The position numbers and the translations under genes are program-made. Below are positions 1-13,000 of a stretch of 64,000 nt of DNA, piece by piece; position 1 is the first letter of the stretch; each line of letters opens with the position of its first letter. Origin of the DNA: Klebsormidium nitens (Eukaryota; Streptophyta; Klebsormidiophyceae; Klebsormidiales; Klebsormidiaceae); contig DF237053.1 of the NCBI GenBank assembly GCA_000708835.1, positions 124,001 through 188,000 on the forward strand, in the 5' to 3' direction. Below the pieces are notes generated by a model. That model was not told where the DNA came from, searched no databases, and worked only from the letters and a program-made list of their open reading frames with translations.

Positions 1-1000
1 AACACCTCTTCTTCGGATTTCGCTTCCAGGTCGCTTCTTCCCAGCAAGTACGAAACGCCCTCCAAGCTCAGTAACTTGAACACGGGATCGTCCCAGAGCG
101 TTACCTCCTTGAACCGCTGGAAAAGTGTGTCGCACGCTTGTGCTTTCAGGCTCTTGACGGCGACGTATTGGAGATAAGGCGCGGGCAATTGGAACGCCGT
201 GTGCTGTAGCCACTCCAAGTCGTCAAGCAGATTCGCCCAGACTTTGCTGACGGCAGCGACCATTCCGGCGACCCCGTACTTGTCGGCGACGGTTAACAAG
301 GCCACGAGCTCCTCGCAACGGTCGCCGCGATCTAGGCACGGCGTGGAAAAGGTTCCCGTGTAGACGAAGTAGAGCATCTCTAAGACGGCTCGTTCCTCTG
401 CACCAACGAAAACGTTTACGTGTTTCCTCGAGCTATCTTTGACGGAAAAAGACCGTCCGCAGCAGATTCTGCTTCTCGTGGGGTCTTGCCCATGAACGGA
501 CGGTGAGAATGCAAGCGGTAGCGATGTGAAAGGGAGATTAAACAACCGGGGTGGCTTCCAGATTTCGAGCGAAAGATATGATCTGTTTTCAAAAATCTGT
601 GCTCGCCATGATCGAAAATTTCAAGTGACCGTCGAATCACGCTACAAGAGCTGGAACATTTCGTTCGAACATTTCTGGCGCAGAAGATGCGCGAACGGTC
701 AGCTCTTAAAGGCTCCCAAACCGTATCTAAAACGTACGTGCGCTGCTGAAAGATTGGAATCGTCTGAGTTGCATCAACACTTTCCTTAGGCTCACCATTC
801 AAGTTGTTTGTCGCGGCTGTCTTACCTTGCTCGCTGTCTACGTTGACGATCACAGGGCGGTCTTTGTCGGTTTCAGCCATGCCATTGGAGAGCATGTTTT
901 GAAAGACAAGACTTTTCGCCGCAACGATCGCGCTGTTGACAGGGACCTTCTTACGAACCACCGCTTGATCTGCACACAGAAGAAATGGTTTGCCAGAGGG
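1..1000 (-). CDS. BTB/POZ-BACK domain protein, partial (runs off the left edge)
   Basis: Two exons are visible on the minus strand: about 1000 down to 826, then 397 to beyond position 1. The first ends at a GTAAG donor in phase 1. The second follows a TGCAG acceptor, and joining them keeps the BTB core in frame: VPVNSAIVAAKSLVF, then SNGMAETDKDRPVIVNV, then ERAVLEMLYFVYTG. The remainder (AFQLPAPYLQYVAVKSL to LSLEGVSYLLGRSDL) matches the BACK domain of plant POB1-like BTB proteins. Such proteins usually serve as substrate adaptors of CUL3 ubiquitin ligases; that role is inferred from the family. The 5' exon with the start codon was not found: the open frame above 1000 has no ATG, so at least one upstream exon is missing from this model. 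The C-terminus lies outside the window. Confidence 0.75.
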
Positions 1001-3119
1001 ACTTAATGGGGAAGGCTCTTGTCGTATCGACCATTCGCCGCTTGCGTTTAGAAACTTCTCTGACGTGCAAGAATATCTCAAAGTCTTCTCGAGGAGAAGA
1101 AGGAAGATTCATAGTCTGACTTGATATCCTGTTGCAAAGTGCGGTCTGATTTTTGAGCGACCCCAGACAAGATGTCGGCTTGATTTTTATTGGAAGCATT
1201 GCATCGGGGTAATGAAACGCTGATTTGAACAGCCTTCTCTTGCAGGCAAACCCAGAATAGTCTCCGGATCTTCGGCTCGCTAATTACTGCCTTGAGATCC
1301 AGGATCATAATCTGCATCTATGGCTCAGAATCAAAGAACCTCGACTTGACACCGACAAGACTCGTTTGCCCTGCATTTTCAGTTCCAACTCCAACCATCC
1401 AATCATCATTGATCTTCAACCGTTCTTCACTTAGTGGAGATGCACTCGCGAAAGCACCGATCTGACTTTTCGTAGATGATCACCTCCATCTTGAACTGGT
1501 TCCGGCCCTTGCAGCCAAATGATGCGGTCGCTGAACGAGGGATTGCTGCAACAGAGAACAGCCAATTCGATGGGGGATAAGGAGCTCTATTTCTAATGTA
1601 TTTGTTCAAAGGCCGTTTTCATCTTTCAAGCTCTGCTAAATGAGCTTGAGCGACTTTGTGTTCACTTTCGAATCTGTAGTGTGTGAGCTTTTCCTGAGAC
1701 ACCCGTCACAAACTCTTGTGCAACATCTGTCAAATCCACCCATTTCAAGCGCTCCAGATCAAGCGACGATTGACGTATCTGCTTGTTTTTTGATTAAATT
1801 TACCAGTTTTCTGCGCTCGCCACTGCAGTGCTGGCAACGTGTTGTTTGATACCTCTCTTCATGTTCATAACATCTCCGCGTTCCCCTATGACACAACTGC
1901 AGGACTGATGGCTGGAAGGTTATGCTAATATCACAGCAAAACTAGGGATCGGAACAGACTTCCCTGGGACTCCGCTGAGACATAACTTTTCTTCCTACAA
2001 GCAACCTGTGAAGATCAGCTGGATTTTTCACTTACCCATAAGCGAAAGCGAAGTCGTAGCAGGCAGGCTCGTCTAGTAGCACGCTGCTTGTTCCTTTCCC
2101 GGTTGCAGTGTCTCTTTTTTCTATGGACCCCGCTTCTTTCTTGCTAGCCACGCGACTCAGGCGCAGAATCCTTGGCCTCATCCTTGCTTCGCGTACGGTT
2201 GCTCTTTCTTGAGACTGGTTTACTCTGAGATGGCAGCAAGTGTTTGCTAAGGCGCGTCCTCAGGAATTGGGACGGAGAGGACTGAAAGGTAGGCACCAGC
2301 AGGCCTTACGCAGGATCAGGTCTTAAGGCAGCCATTCCGGCAAGTGAGGCTAGGCACACACATTGCTTGAAGCCTGCTAGAGCAGCTTCAATCTGTGAGA
2401 CACTGCATCTCCTACATAATTCTGCAAAGGAAGAATGTTGCACAGAACCGTTCAAAGCTCCTGCTGAGCCCGGGCCCCAAGCTAGCGATGGGCGTATCTG
2501 TGCCGCTGCAATCTGACCGTTCGATTAGACAGTAACAGGATCGACGATCACCAGTCTGGCTCGATGCCTCAATCAGATTTCATCGGACGGCTTGCTTATA
2601 CCGACAATATTTCAGGCTTATGTCTTCGCATGATCGCTCAACGTCACCAATTACAAACCTGCTCGAACCAAGGTGCCCCCCTGCAGCAACTTGGTAACTG
2701 ATCAAGAAGATACGGCCCTTGAGCAGCTGAAGTAGGATGGCGAGCCTGCAAGGGGGTTCAAGAGCCTTTAGATTCTTGGGATACCAATCGCAGTCTGCTG
2801 CAGCTTCAGCGAGCAGCAACGAGATCAGTTAGCAGATTCCTGATGAGATTCATTCTCTTGCTGAGCTGAGTGCTGGCAAGCTGTTTGCTAGGTTGCTGCA
2901 CATAAGTGTTGGCTCAACTTTTGGAGGAAGGATCCAGATTGTAGGAATCACCCAGCGCCCCACCGTTTTACTCTTACCTGCGTCCTAGCTGAACTTTGTA
3001 TCCTGCGCGGATCTATGGTCGGCCAACTCGAAAGCCCTATCACGCAAGGCAACGTTGTTCAAAGATAACACCATACCAAGCTTCACCATATCTGCGCGCT
3101 GAGGCAAGCAGCTCAGAAA
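1001..3119. other. Region without a recognisable gene
   Basis: About 2.1 kb between the BTB gene and shugoshin. It probably holds the 5' exon(s) and promoter of the BTB gene (minus strand) and the promoter of shugoshin (plus strand). The only open frames are short and show no family resemblance. I see no RNA gene or clear repeat here. Confidence 0.5.
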
Positions 3120-5798
3120 ATGAAGTCCAAAACAGGAACGCTGCGCTCCCCTGCTTCGTCCACACCGAATAGATTTGGCTCACGGCGCCCAATGTCAAAC
3201 GTCACCAACTTCAACGTGAGCTTAAGAGCGAGAGCGTTTGACCAACCAAATGAGGCAGAGTTCGATAAAGAGAATGACTCGGGTTTCCTCAGCAAGGAGG
3301 TCCTTCTTCTAAAGAAGCTCTTACGCGAGAAGGAAAGAATGCTTATCCTGCAGAATGATCAGATGCAAGCCATGCAAGCCAATCTTATACAGACGATGCG
3401 TCGGAGCTCTGCGCTTAACAATGAGATCATCCAGTACAACGTAAGGTTGCAGAAGGTAAGAAGGGTGTTGTCACAGTTCGTGAGATTACGCTTGTCTTTT
3501 GATTATAGTGCGAACTGCTCGACACAGACAGAGTCACTCGCTGCAAAAAAGAGTATGCTCCTTGTGAATAAAGAGAAAGGTCTAAACTTAGATGCCGCTT
3601 GATGAACCCGATTGAGCTTCAGCATTGAACGGATGCCTTTCTGAACAAATCAGATTGTTTGCAGGAACTTGCCGAAGCACGGAACCAGGTGAGTGAAGGT
3701 GTCCTGCTTTCCATGGATGCACTAAACGACCACCGTTGTACCCTTTGCTCGTGGCCTGCTGTTGCGAGTCTGTTGCATGGACTTCCCTTCCCATTGCAAC
3801 ACTGTTCGTTGTAACTTCATTTGAACATTGACAACGTTGGTTCAATCTAGAATGAGGGTATAGACAGCAACCTTCGAGTCGTCGAAAATCAGGATCAAGG
3901 TCGAAATTGGCATACCGCACGAGCAAATGCTCTGGTGCTGACCAGATTCTACTTGCAGCTGACTCTTCTCAAGCACGAACGCAATCAGATGGTGTCCTTG
4001 CGGAAGCTTCATGCACATGAGACGTCACTGCAAATTGACGCTCTCTCTGAAAGGGTTGACCAGCTGCAACGAGAAAAGAACGAGCTGTTGCGGATGAGGT
4101 GCACCAAAGAGGTAGGTAGATACAGGAAACAATGATTCGGTTGGAGCTTCTCCTTTTGGACTCTGAAGCAATTTCCTAATTCTTGAGCCGGAATATCCTT
4201 TCTTTGGCACCTAAATTGCACGATGACCTGAAGTGTGACGGTTTCGTCTTTGTCAGGAGCGCCAGAATGGCGTGGCGAGCAGCCTGCAAAGAGCGAGCAA
4301 AATGCAGGGCGACCTGGACGTCGATGTAAGCCGTTCTCAATATTCGCTGTGTAAAGGGACTATCTTGGTCACTTCCAGGTTATGTAACACTGCAGCTTTT
4401 CCACACCGCTTGGCTTTTTTCAACACGTTTTCTTCCTTTAGTTTACTGAAATCTCCTAACCTGATTTGACAGCATCAAATACATTGTTTGAGGGATTACA
4501 ACCAGTTTTGACAGCATAAAATGATTCGTTCGATTGGCCGTCTCCCCAGCAAGAGCGGTGTCATATTTTGTGCACCCAAGGCCATTTCGACTGGCAAAAA
4601 GTTATATCAAGGCCTGACACATACGCAACGTAATCTCATACGATTCCCGGAGCCTGGATGCAGGTCCACCGGGTCAGAGATCGCTCGAGGACTAAGACAG
4701 GTACGACAAAGGCTCACTTAGACCAAATGAGGAAGTCCGGCGTGGGAATGCTTTGTGGTATTTCGTTGAGAAACCATGGCTTTAACGGAGAGTTGAATGC
4801 CTATTTAGACCTCGAATGGAAACTTTGTTTGGCAGAATTTCAGAAACTCTTGTGTGATAAAATTTTGCTGCCTCTCCACCTCCACCTCAATCTTCATCAA
4901 ATAGGAGAGGATCTGAGAACGTCCCTGCTTTTCCTCTCAGGTAGCTTGGCCAGACGTACTTCCAACGGACCACAACCGAGGGAGACTACGGGTGCCAAGG
5001 ATAGCCATACTGGTTCACGATCGGATTCGGAAATAATCCAACCGCGAAGGTAAGAAAAGTATCAGTAGGACGTTTGAGATGCCTCCGTCTCAGGCCTGTT
5101 TTGGCTCAACTTGATTCTGGATGCAAACCACGTAACTGGCTTCTGCGAGCAATCTCCACTTACATGGAAACGGTTGAGCCAACGGACCACGGAAAAGCTT
5201 CGAGTCTTAGATATCCGCGAGAAATCAGGGGCTCATGAGGAGTGCCAAATCCACAGCCGAGCATAAAAGACCATATTCATCAAAATTGTGATTCAAGGAT
5301 TGCTCGAGAAAGTTTCTCGCACGCCAGGGACAATTAACTTGTCATGAGAAACAGCTCATGTTTATTGTACCAAACTATTTCATTATGTGCAGGCTTGGTT
5401 TCGGTCTACGCAACACCGTACCCGTCAGCTACGCTGAGCCGTCACTGAGAGCGAAGATGCGGCGGGACGATGCTGCCAGCTTCCCCGTTGCAATCGACGA
5501 ACTTTCTCTGCTCAAAATTCCAAAGTCAGTCGCCCCGAAGATGAGCCAGATCGAAGAGGCTTCGGAATGGACTGGCCAGGAGGCGCCGCAGACTAATGTG
5601 CACGCTACTCGTTCTGCGAAGCCAACCCGCGCACAGCTTGTCGAGAATCCGAGCAGCGGTAAGAAGGTTAGCACAGACCTACCGGAAAGGTCGCTGTCTC
5701 CCTCTTTGAGTCCTGAAAGAAGGCGGTACCTAAGGAGATCAAAGCAGCCCGTAAGCTATAAAGAGCCGTCCCTTGCTACGAAGTTGCGCAGGTCATAA
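3120..5798 (+). CDS. SGO1: Shugoshin (centromeric cohesion protector)
   Basis: Exons 3120-3455, 3665-3688, 3959-4111, 4257-4325, 4664-4700, 4941-5049 and 5393-5798 join in frame at GT-AG sites to give about 377 residues. Residues about 50-190 form the N-terminal coiled coil (LLREKERMLILQNDQMQ, then ELAEARNQ, then LQREKNELLRMR), which in this family dimerises and binds PP2A. The C-terminus ends with the basic shugoshin motif PVSYKEPSLATKLRR, which in other species reads centromeric histone marks. A second motif of the same type, PVSYAEPSLRAKMRR, lies about 110 residues earlier in the same exon. Shugoshin protects cohesin at centromeres in meiosis and mitosis. The small exons 3665-3688 and 4664-4700 are the least certain, although phases agree throughout. 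An open +1 frame continues after the stop (see 5773-5991). Confidence 0.82.
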
Positions 5799-5991
5799 GA
5801 CGTTTCAATGGGAAAGACCTGATGTAAAGAGAGCCGTTTGGAACATGCTAGGCATAGACTCTGCGCCTGCCAATGGCTACGATTACAACATCAGACAGCT
5901 CAGCTCTGCCGCTCTCGTCCAGAACAGGAGTCTGGTCAAAAGCAGGTTTGACGAACTGTGCGCTAATATTCTGCCGCCGTCTGATCAATGA
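5773..5991 (+). other. Open +1 frame overlapping and following the shugoshin stop
   Basis: Just after the second shugoshin motif a different frame stays open for about 60 codons, with protein-like composition (FQWERPDVKRAVWNMLG ... SRFDELCANIL) and its own stop at 5991. A one-base shift near 5790 would fuse it directly to the KLRR motif. It may be a C-terminal extension lost by frameshift, an unrecognised splice product, or chance. No homology is known to me. Confidence 0.3.
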
Positions 5992-6375
5992 TATGGCCAC
6001 GTGCCCCGGGGCCAACTAATAGTTTGCCCTTATGCACTTTACGTGTGTTGAAGCATAGAGCGGCTTGACCCAATCTGAGACGTTACTGTGCGGCAATCTT
6101 AACCTCGCGACGTCTGATTGCAGCCCACGGCGTTGTCAATGCTTTTGCTTCTTGTCAAGCTCGGCTTGCAGGTCGGAAGGTCGGGCCTAAATATGTGCAC
6201 TAAGCTTAAATCAATCATGTAGCAGCTTGAACCAAAACACCGTGCAGAGTCATCATGGCCTGCCAGAGAATTATAACGGACACTGGCCTGCGGGGGAAAA
6301 GTGTAACGGCCGCCCCTACATATGCCCGGCCTGAGTCCTACATAGACTGGACCACCCAATCTATGGGCATCTTTT

Positions 6376-6420
6376 GCACATGGCGCCTGCGCACATGGCG
6401 CCTGCGCACATGGCGCCTGC
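6376..6420. repeat. Three perfect tandem copies of a 15-bp unit
   Basis: The unit GCACATGGCGCCTGC occurs three times head to tail. A fourth, degenerate GCGCATG start follows. No function is visible. Confidence 0.95.
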
Positions 6421-6524
6421 GCGCATGACGCGTCGATCAACCAAGAAAGCCTGCCCGCGCCGTGGACACGTGATCCATCCTGCGAAAAATACATGGCTCT
6501 TGAGTTTACGCTTTCAAAACACTT

Positions 6525-6599
6525 AGTATCTATACGGCCATAACGTTGTGGCATGATATGGCATATCATGCCACAACGTTATGGCCGTACATAGATACT
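6525..6599. repeat. Near-perfect inverted repeat (hairpin), 34/36-nt arms
   Basis: The left arm (6525-6558) and right arm (6564-6599) are reverse complements except for a 2-nt insertion, separated by the 5-nt spacer TGGCA. RNA from either strand would form a long stem. It could be a foldback element, a small-RNA precursor or a 3' end structure between convergent genes; nothing in the sequence separates these. Confidence 0.9.
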
Positions 6600-7003
6600 A
6601 TGATGATGATTGGAAGGCGCGTACACGTCGCTCGGACTGAGTGAATGGTTCGCGAAGTGCAATGCTCATATTCGTGCACGTATGTATCGTGCCACTGGCT
6701 TGAAGGTTGCACCTTGTTGATTGATTGATTCAATAGAAAGCTTGATTCTGCATAACCAACTATTGCGCGTGGGCCTCGATGACAATCTTCAATGTTGCTG
6801 ACATTTGAATCCTCATTACCTTGATCAATGACATGTCGAAGTCTCAGACCTTCCATGTTTAGTACCTCCTGAACGTAACCGACTAAATTACACCTCCAAT
6901 CACATTGTTTGTCACAATCCGTTCTACTCAACATACTTATGTGCTCTTTATCGTCAACCCACGATCACCAACCTCATCAACCTTACACCCCAAGCAATGA
7001 AGG

Positions 7004-10000
7004 TCACCGAGCTACAGACGCCTTTTTCCCATTCCTCCCAGATGCGGCCCGTTCCATAGATCGGCCTTCCTCCTCGCTTGGGAGATACTCCGGCAACGCG
7101 TCGAAAAGGAAGTCTAGGTCGCCCGGAAGGGACTGCTTGTTCTTGGTCGACCGGGCTCCAACGATCAGGGCCCCGCCCTCTTCCAAGGCCCACAGCTGAC
7201 ACATGGAGTTGGACGTCAGCACAAACGCGCCATGCTTCGGAAAAAGTGGTGTCAGTGCCGCCTCGCCTCTGGACAGCAAGCAGCACTTACAGATTGCTCT
7301 CTTAGTCAGTTTCAATACAGCCATCGAACATCTGTCTGACGACTTTGCAAGCAAAGTCCGGCGGGTAAGGAGAAGGGCGAACCTCTCCCATCATATAAAT
7401 TATTCAACGAATCTAGCGGTAAAAGGGTTGACACAACGACTAGCACCACTGATAATAATAATAAAAATTTTAGGCGAAGTGTTAGTCGATAACTATAATG
7501 TTAGTATTGGTGGGCAAGTTATCGAACAACAAACCGGAGAATATATGCATGTACAAAATCAATCAAAAATCAACGGGGTCAATCCCGTAACTAACGTGGC
7601 TTGCTTGCAGAACCCCTTAAATCTCAGCTCTTGCCGTGTCACGTTTGAGAATGGACAAAGGCTGGGCGTTCAGGCCCGCAATCTCTGTTTTGCATGTAAG
7701 AGGCAACACCTTGCAGCAAGGGTGGGACTATCAGAAACAGCAAAGACGTTTGTAGGAACAGCCGCACAAACATCGACAAGCAGTTGGCAAGATTCTCCTT
7801 AGAAGAAAGACGGGACTTCGAGAGTTTTCACGCTGAAGTCTTCAACGAGGACGGAAGCAGCGGACACAAGTACTTAAGATGGTACAAGAACCAGTCTCCG
7901 CAAGGCAACGATAGGAAAAGAATTATAACGGAAGCGACGAGACGGGCCAAATCCTGGAACCTAGCAGCTGAGGAAGACGGGATCGAGCGGGACATGAAGA
8001 ATCCTTACCTGATCGTGCGACACCTGGCTCACAATGACGGTCACGATGAGCGTCCCAAAGCCGGCGTAGACGAACGGCACTCCCGGATCATACTGCAAAA
8101 AGATGAGGCATGCTAAGATGGAAGGAATGATGGCTCGTGCCATATTCTTGTTTGAAACAAAAGTTGTCTGACGAAGCTAGTCTTGACCCTCATGTTCTCT
8201 GATTGCCGTCACGCAGCCAGCTCCTAGGATCCGGTTGCAATCTCATTTCGTGGACTACCATCAGGCTCCCACGCCGAAAACAGGATGAAAGAACCAGTCT
8301 TCGCGATTTGCATGCGCTCCAAGATACTTCACCATACCCTTTCTGCTCTGTACAGACGTTGCACGCAGATGCAAGCGGGCTTTCACCGAGGCTTGACATC
8401 GACAGACCCCCAAAACCATCTATTTCTGACGACTTGCAGCTATCAACCTTCCACTCCAACCATAAGGAGAAGACATTGCTCAGGTTCTTTGATTCGACAA
8501 ACGTTGCTGATGTTTCTCGGATCTAGACAAGGACAAAGACACTACGCAGACTGAAGGGCAAACCCGCCCACTTTTCTGCCGTACCTTGAGCTGCATTCCG
8601 GTCGCCCCGATAAGCTCTTCGATGACGATGTCCTTCCCGTCTACAGTGATGGGCTTGTTCGATCCCGGCCGTCGAACGCCGACAAAGTTGCCATCGGGGC
8701 CGTAGATAGCGACGGACAGAAAGTCACGTGCCACCAGAGAGCTGCATCGGGCGCAGAATCGTCAATCGGGGGCCACACAAAAAATTAGAACTGTGCTTAT
8801 TCTGACAACGTTGAAAAGTAACGAAGAGGTTTTTAAGAGGTTTTTTCGCACCTTTGTCATTCCAGATTATTCCTGACCGTATTTGCGTTTGTCTTCAATC
8901 ACTCAACCCTGCTTCGCAAGCGGATGCAACGCTATGGTTTTCAAAGACTGAGCAAAGCAGAGAATAGTCCCTAATCCATGGCGCAAACTCGTGGGCTTCC
9001 TTCGAAAACTACCAAAAGACCTCCCCTTTGCTCCGCTATGCAAAAGGGCTGAAAGACCGTGATAATTTACGAGGCACTGGGGCCAAGCGTCGCCGTCAGA
9101 TTGTCCCCCCTTCTCAAAAGTGGGAAGTCGTAATACTTACACGCCACGTGGCTCTTCCGCAGGCCCCGTCCTAAGGAACGTTCCGAAGAGCTTGCCCGTC
9201 TTGCCCTGCGGGAGCGGATAGGCCCTGTCAGAAGCTGCGCCGCACTTGGCAAAGCGATGGAGCTGACTGAGGCGCTTCGATATCACAAGCCGGCAAGGCG
9301 GCTATCAGTGTCCGGTTCTAACGGCGAGCTGGCACATAACTTCCTTAGAACGATTACCACAGAGCCTGCTTCACAGCACTCCGGACTCCTTAAGGGGAAG
9401 AAAATCGTCTACGAGGGGGTTCCAGAGCTCCAGTCAAGAGATTTTCAGCTCCATCCGAGCGAAACACATTGCGTCTAGCGAACATGGTGTCCAGAACACC
9501 TGCTCAAGTGGAGCTTGAGAAGAAGAGAGTCACGAAGCAAAAGCAGGGACCCGGACGAAACGCCTGCGTCAGTCTCACAACTTGAATCCGAAGCACATGG
9601 GAGTTCCGTCGCCATCTCCAGCACGTCGATGCGTCGCGCTTACTCCGCGACCCGAATTCCGAGGTTGCCACGCATCTTGATTGAAATATGACGTAAGCCG
9701 TAATCCAGTTACCAATCAATCATCCAGTACGGCCACCAGCAACTATTTTCGCAGCCACTTCATGATCCAGAGGGCACTGAAGAAAGGGTGAGGTGAGTGT
9801 GATTAAACATGTTACAAGAATGATGCAAACACCATGCTTACCACTCCGTCGTCAAGAATAGCCATCGGCAGCCGGAACGGAGCCCCCCCGTCGACGCGCG
9901 CTTGCAGGCTCGCGAGGTTCCAGTCCGTCTGGTACATGGTCACCCCGCCGTAGCGCAGCGGGTCGTTCACCTTGATCATCTTATGGTACACCTCGTTGTC

Positions 10001-13000
10001 GTTCAGATCGACGATGGATAGGTCTGAGTAGTATTGGTTAACCTGCAAAAGGGTTAAGGGTGTCACCTCAATTCGGAGCTGGGCTTAGAAATCACCATCT
10101 TGGGAGGCCAGGTCCGAGTTCAAGAAGGTGATCCTGCACCATGGTTAAACCGCCGATATCGACTGAATCGACCCATCAAGTTGAGCTCACGCAGGTTTGA
10201 TGTGACAAGATTTTCTGTGGTTATTGACCGGCACTGGACAGGTCGGGTTAGATTTTCTTAAGTTGCACCAGGTGTAAGCCGTCAGTTTTAGCGGTCTAGG
10301 ATAACCCGGTTCAACTCAAAATACGGACTTGACCCCAAGCAAAACTGGGCTCGAATATTTGTTGTCAATACTGACCACGATGCACAAGTCCGAGAGCAAC
10401 TGGTTTAGACTGCACTTTGCCGCAAATGCCAACTTTCGATAACTCCCAGTATCAGTAAGCAACTCTAGTCGTCTCGAGTCGAGCTCTCGTCAACGTTCAA
10501 TCAAGACAAATTCCGACAGCGGCAAAAAGTGAACTTCAGAAAGTTCCGTCAAAGATGGGAGGCACTTGCAAATGCGTTCTGATTTTCACACAAGTCTCAA
10601 GGAACGAAAGAAACGGTTGAAAGAGACGGCAAAGCAGTCCTTACGTTGCCGTTCGGCATGTAGTCAATGGAAAAGTTGTTGACGTGGACTCTATACTGCT
10701 CGGCCGCCGGCATGCGGCTCAAGATTCCCACTGGCTTCAATATATCGCCGATGAAGAACTCCTGCGGGGGGAGACACATGACGTCAGCTGCTAAGTAGCC
10801 ACCGAGACCTCTGTGACGTCAGCACGGGCTACGGATTCAGACGAGCGGTTCGCTTTCTGGTGTGAAAATGAAGACCGCGACTGCAGTGAGAAGATGCTGC
10901 GAGAACATCCCTCGACCACTTTCCGAAAGGAAAGATGTTCAGATGAAGCTTTCAATATGCAATACGGCAGCGAAACAAGACAATGCGGACGGTGGTCCGT
11001 CCTCTGTCACAACATCGAAACTATGGCGTCATGGAGTCCTCTTCAAAGTCGATAAAGACAGGGACTGCGCTCCGCAAGATGACCTGAACCAGCCCTACAG
11101 GACGCTTTCCTACCACAGAATTTGTCACTCTGAAGAATCAGTACAAAGCTTTCCTCTCCAGAATGTGAGCAGACACATACCTGTCCCTGGGGCGTCATGG
11201 AGCTTCCGTCGAAGCCGGCAGTGGCAGAATAAGCGCAGCCCGCCATAGTGAGAATAAGCCCTATGTGGACCCCGATCGGGCCCAGCTTGCCGGCCAGGCC
11301 CCGGAACGCGTAAACTGCAGGGCCTTTCATGAAGACCTGCGAAAGGCAGGAGCGGTGTGAAGAGGCTCTTGAGTTTGAAAGAAGTGGTTTGTATACGGAG
11401 ACTTTGTTTGTTACATGAAAGTAGAGGGGCCTCGCATGAATGCGAAATCCTGGAACAGAGGAAACGTGTTGGGAAGGCTCCAGACTGAAGAAGGCGCTTG
11501 ACGCTGCGACTCACGAATCCAGTTTTCCACTGCATGGAACCATGAACGAGAAGTGCTTTGCATTACCCCTTTTCAGGAGGGCGACTGGAGATAGGGAGTC
11601 TGGCACATAACGAGGAAAACGACGGGGTGGATCGGACCAAGTCGTCAAGTCTTCACATATCTTAGGCACACTCGAGTCACACCCTGTGCCTTGCTTGGGA
11701 AACCCCCACGAAGGGTGAGTCGATTCAGAATGTAAGAACCTGATAACTCCTTCCGCTAGCAACTCCCTTCAGAAGCAGGGGATCTCTTGGAAAAACAAGA
11801 TCAATGATGCACCATCGGGTGAATCTGACTTTCTTGCACTGGCCATGGGCTTACCTCATATCCTTTCGTGGTTAGCATGGGTACAAGATCGGCCGCCTTG
11901 GCGCGCGGCAGCTCTTCAATGATGTCCATATCCCGAAACTGGGCCTTGGACTTGAGGAAGCGCCACCGTCGGGCAACCTGAGAAAGCAAGCGAACATGAA
12001 CAGGAATGAAACTGGATACGCAAAACCAGTTCCAAAGCACTCGCCTTAGCCATTGGTAGCTACTACAAAGAAGCGCAGGCCATCAGCCACCCCCCCAGAA
12101 AACCAGCAGCTAATAGCCAGTGCAGTTGAAGCAGAGTTACTCTGTTTCAATCTGTCACAAGGAACATGAAGAGTCTTAGTTTCACCCTAGCCATCGGAAG
12201 CTGTTACGTCGAAATGCAAGCCATCAAGCACGCCGGAAGAGCCTTGATCAGGGAGTACAAAGTGTGGTTTCATATAAGATACTTCTGTCCTCAACTTGTC
12301 CAAACGAACATCGCAAACAGATAGTTTCCACTTGGCCATCAGACCCTATCACATGGACCTGGGAGCCATTGGGCAAGTGGTCAGAAATGCAGAAAGAAAG
12401 TGCGCCCAAACTGAAATTACTTTCATTAGAAGATGACCTTGACATGTCAAGGAGCAAATGCGAAGACTCACCTTAGCCATTGGAAGCTGTCGCGTAGACG
12501 TGCACGCCATCAGGCACGCCGCGAGAAACGCGAGAAGCGACAAGAACCACCAGCTCGTGTAAATGTGATCCAGCTCCAGATCCAGGAGCACCTTCCACGA
12601 CAAAAACCCGAAGCTCGGGTTCTCCTCCGGATAGTTGTTGATGTAGAATTGGTAGCTCTTGTTTTGCTCAACGACAGTTCCGAGGGCCGATAGCGCGGCG
12701 ACAGTCAAGAGGGTCCCGATCGCGAGTTCGAGGGAGGAGAGGCTCCGGAGGGTGCGCCGCCACAGGCGTTGCGGCAGCGCTAGGACGCCGTTTCCGAACT
12801 GGGGGGCTTGTATCCGGTTTGGGGGCTCGGTTGTACTTCCTACTAAGGCGGCCGGTTTTCCATTGGGGGCCTGTTTGGCGTTTCCATTCAGGGGCTGTTT
12901 GGCTCCATTCGCAGGAGCGCCGTTCGAAACACTGACATTCGCTGCACTGCCGTTTGTTGCACTACCACTTACCCCATCGCCTTCCCCGTTGAACAACTTT

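Larger units (their letters stand above)
5992..7003. other. Convergent 3' intergenic region with short repeats
   Basis: About 1 kb between the 3' ends of shugoshin (+) and CCS1 (-). It holds a 15-bp triplicate (6376-6420) and a long hairpin (6525-6599). Open frames here, including one reading the triplicate as AQAPC repeats, have no other coding signal. Confidence 0.5.
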
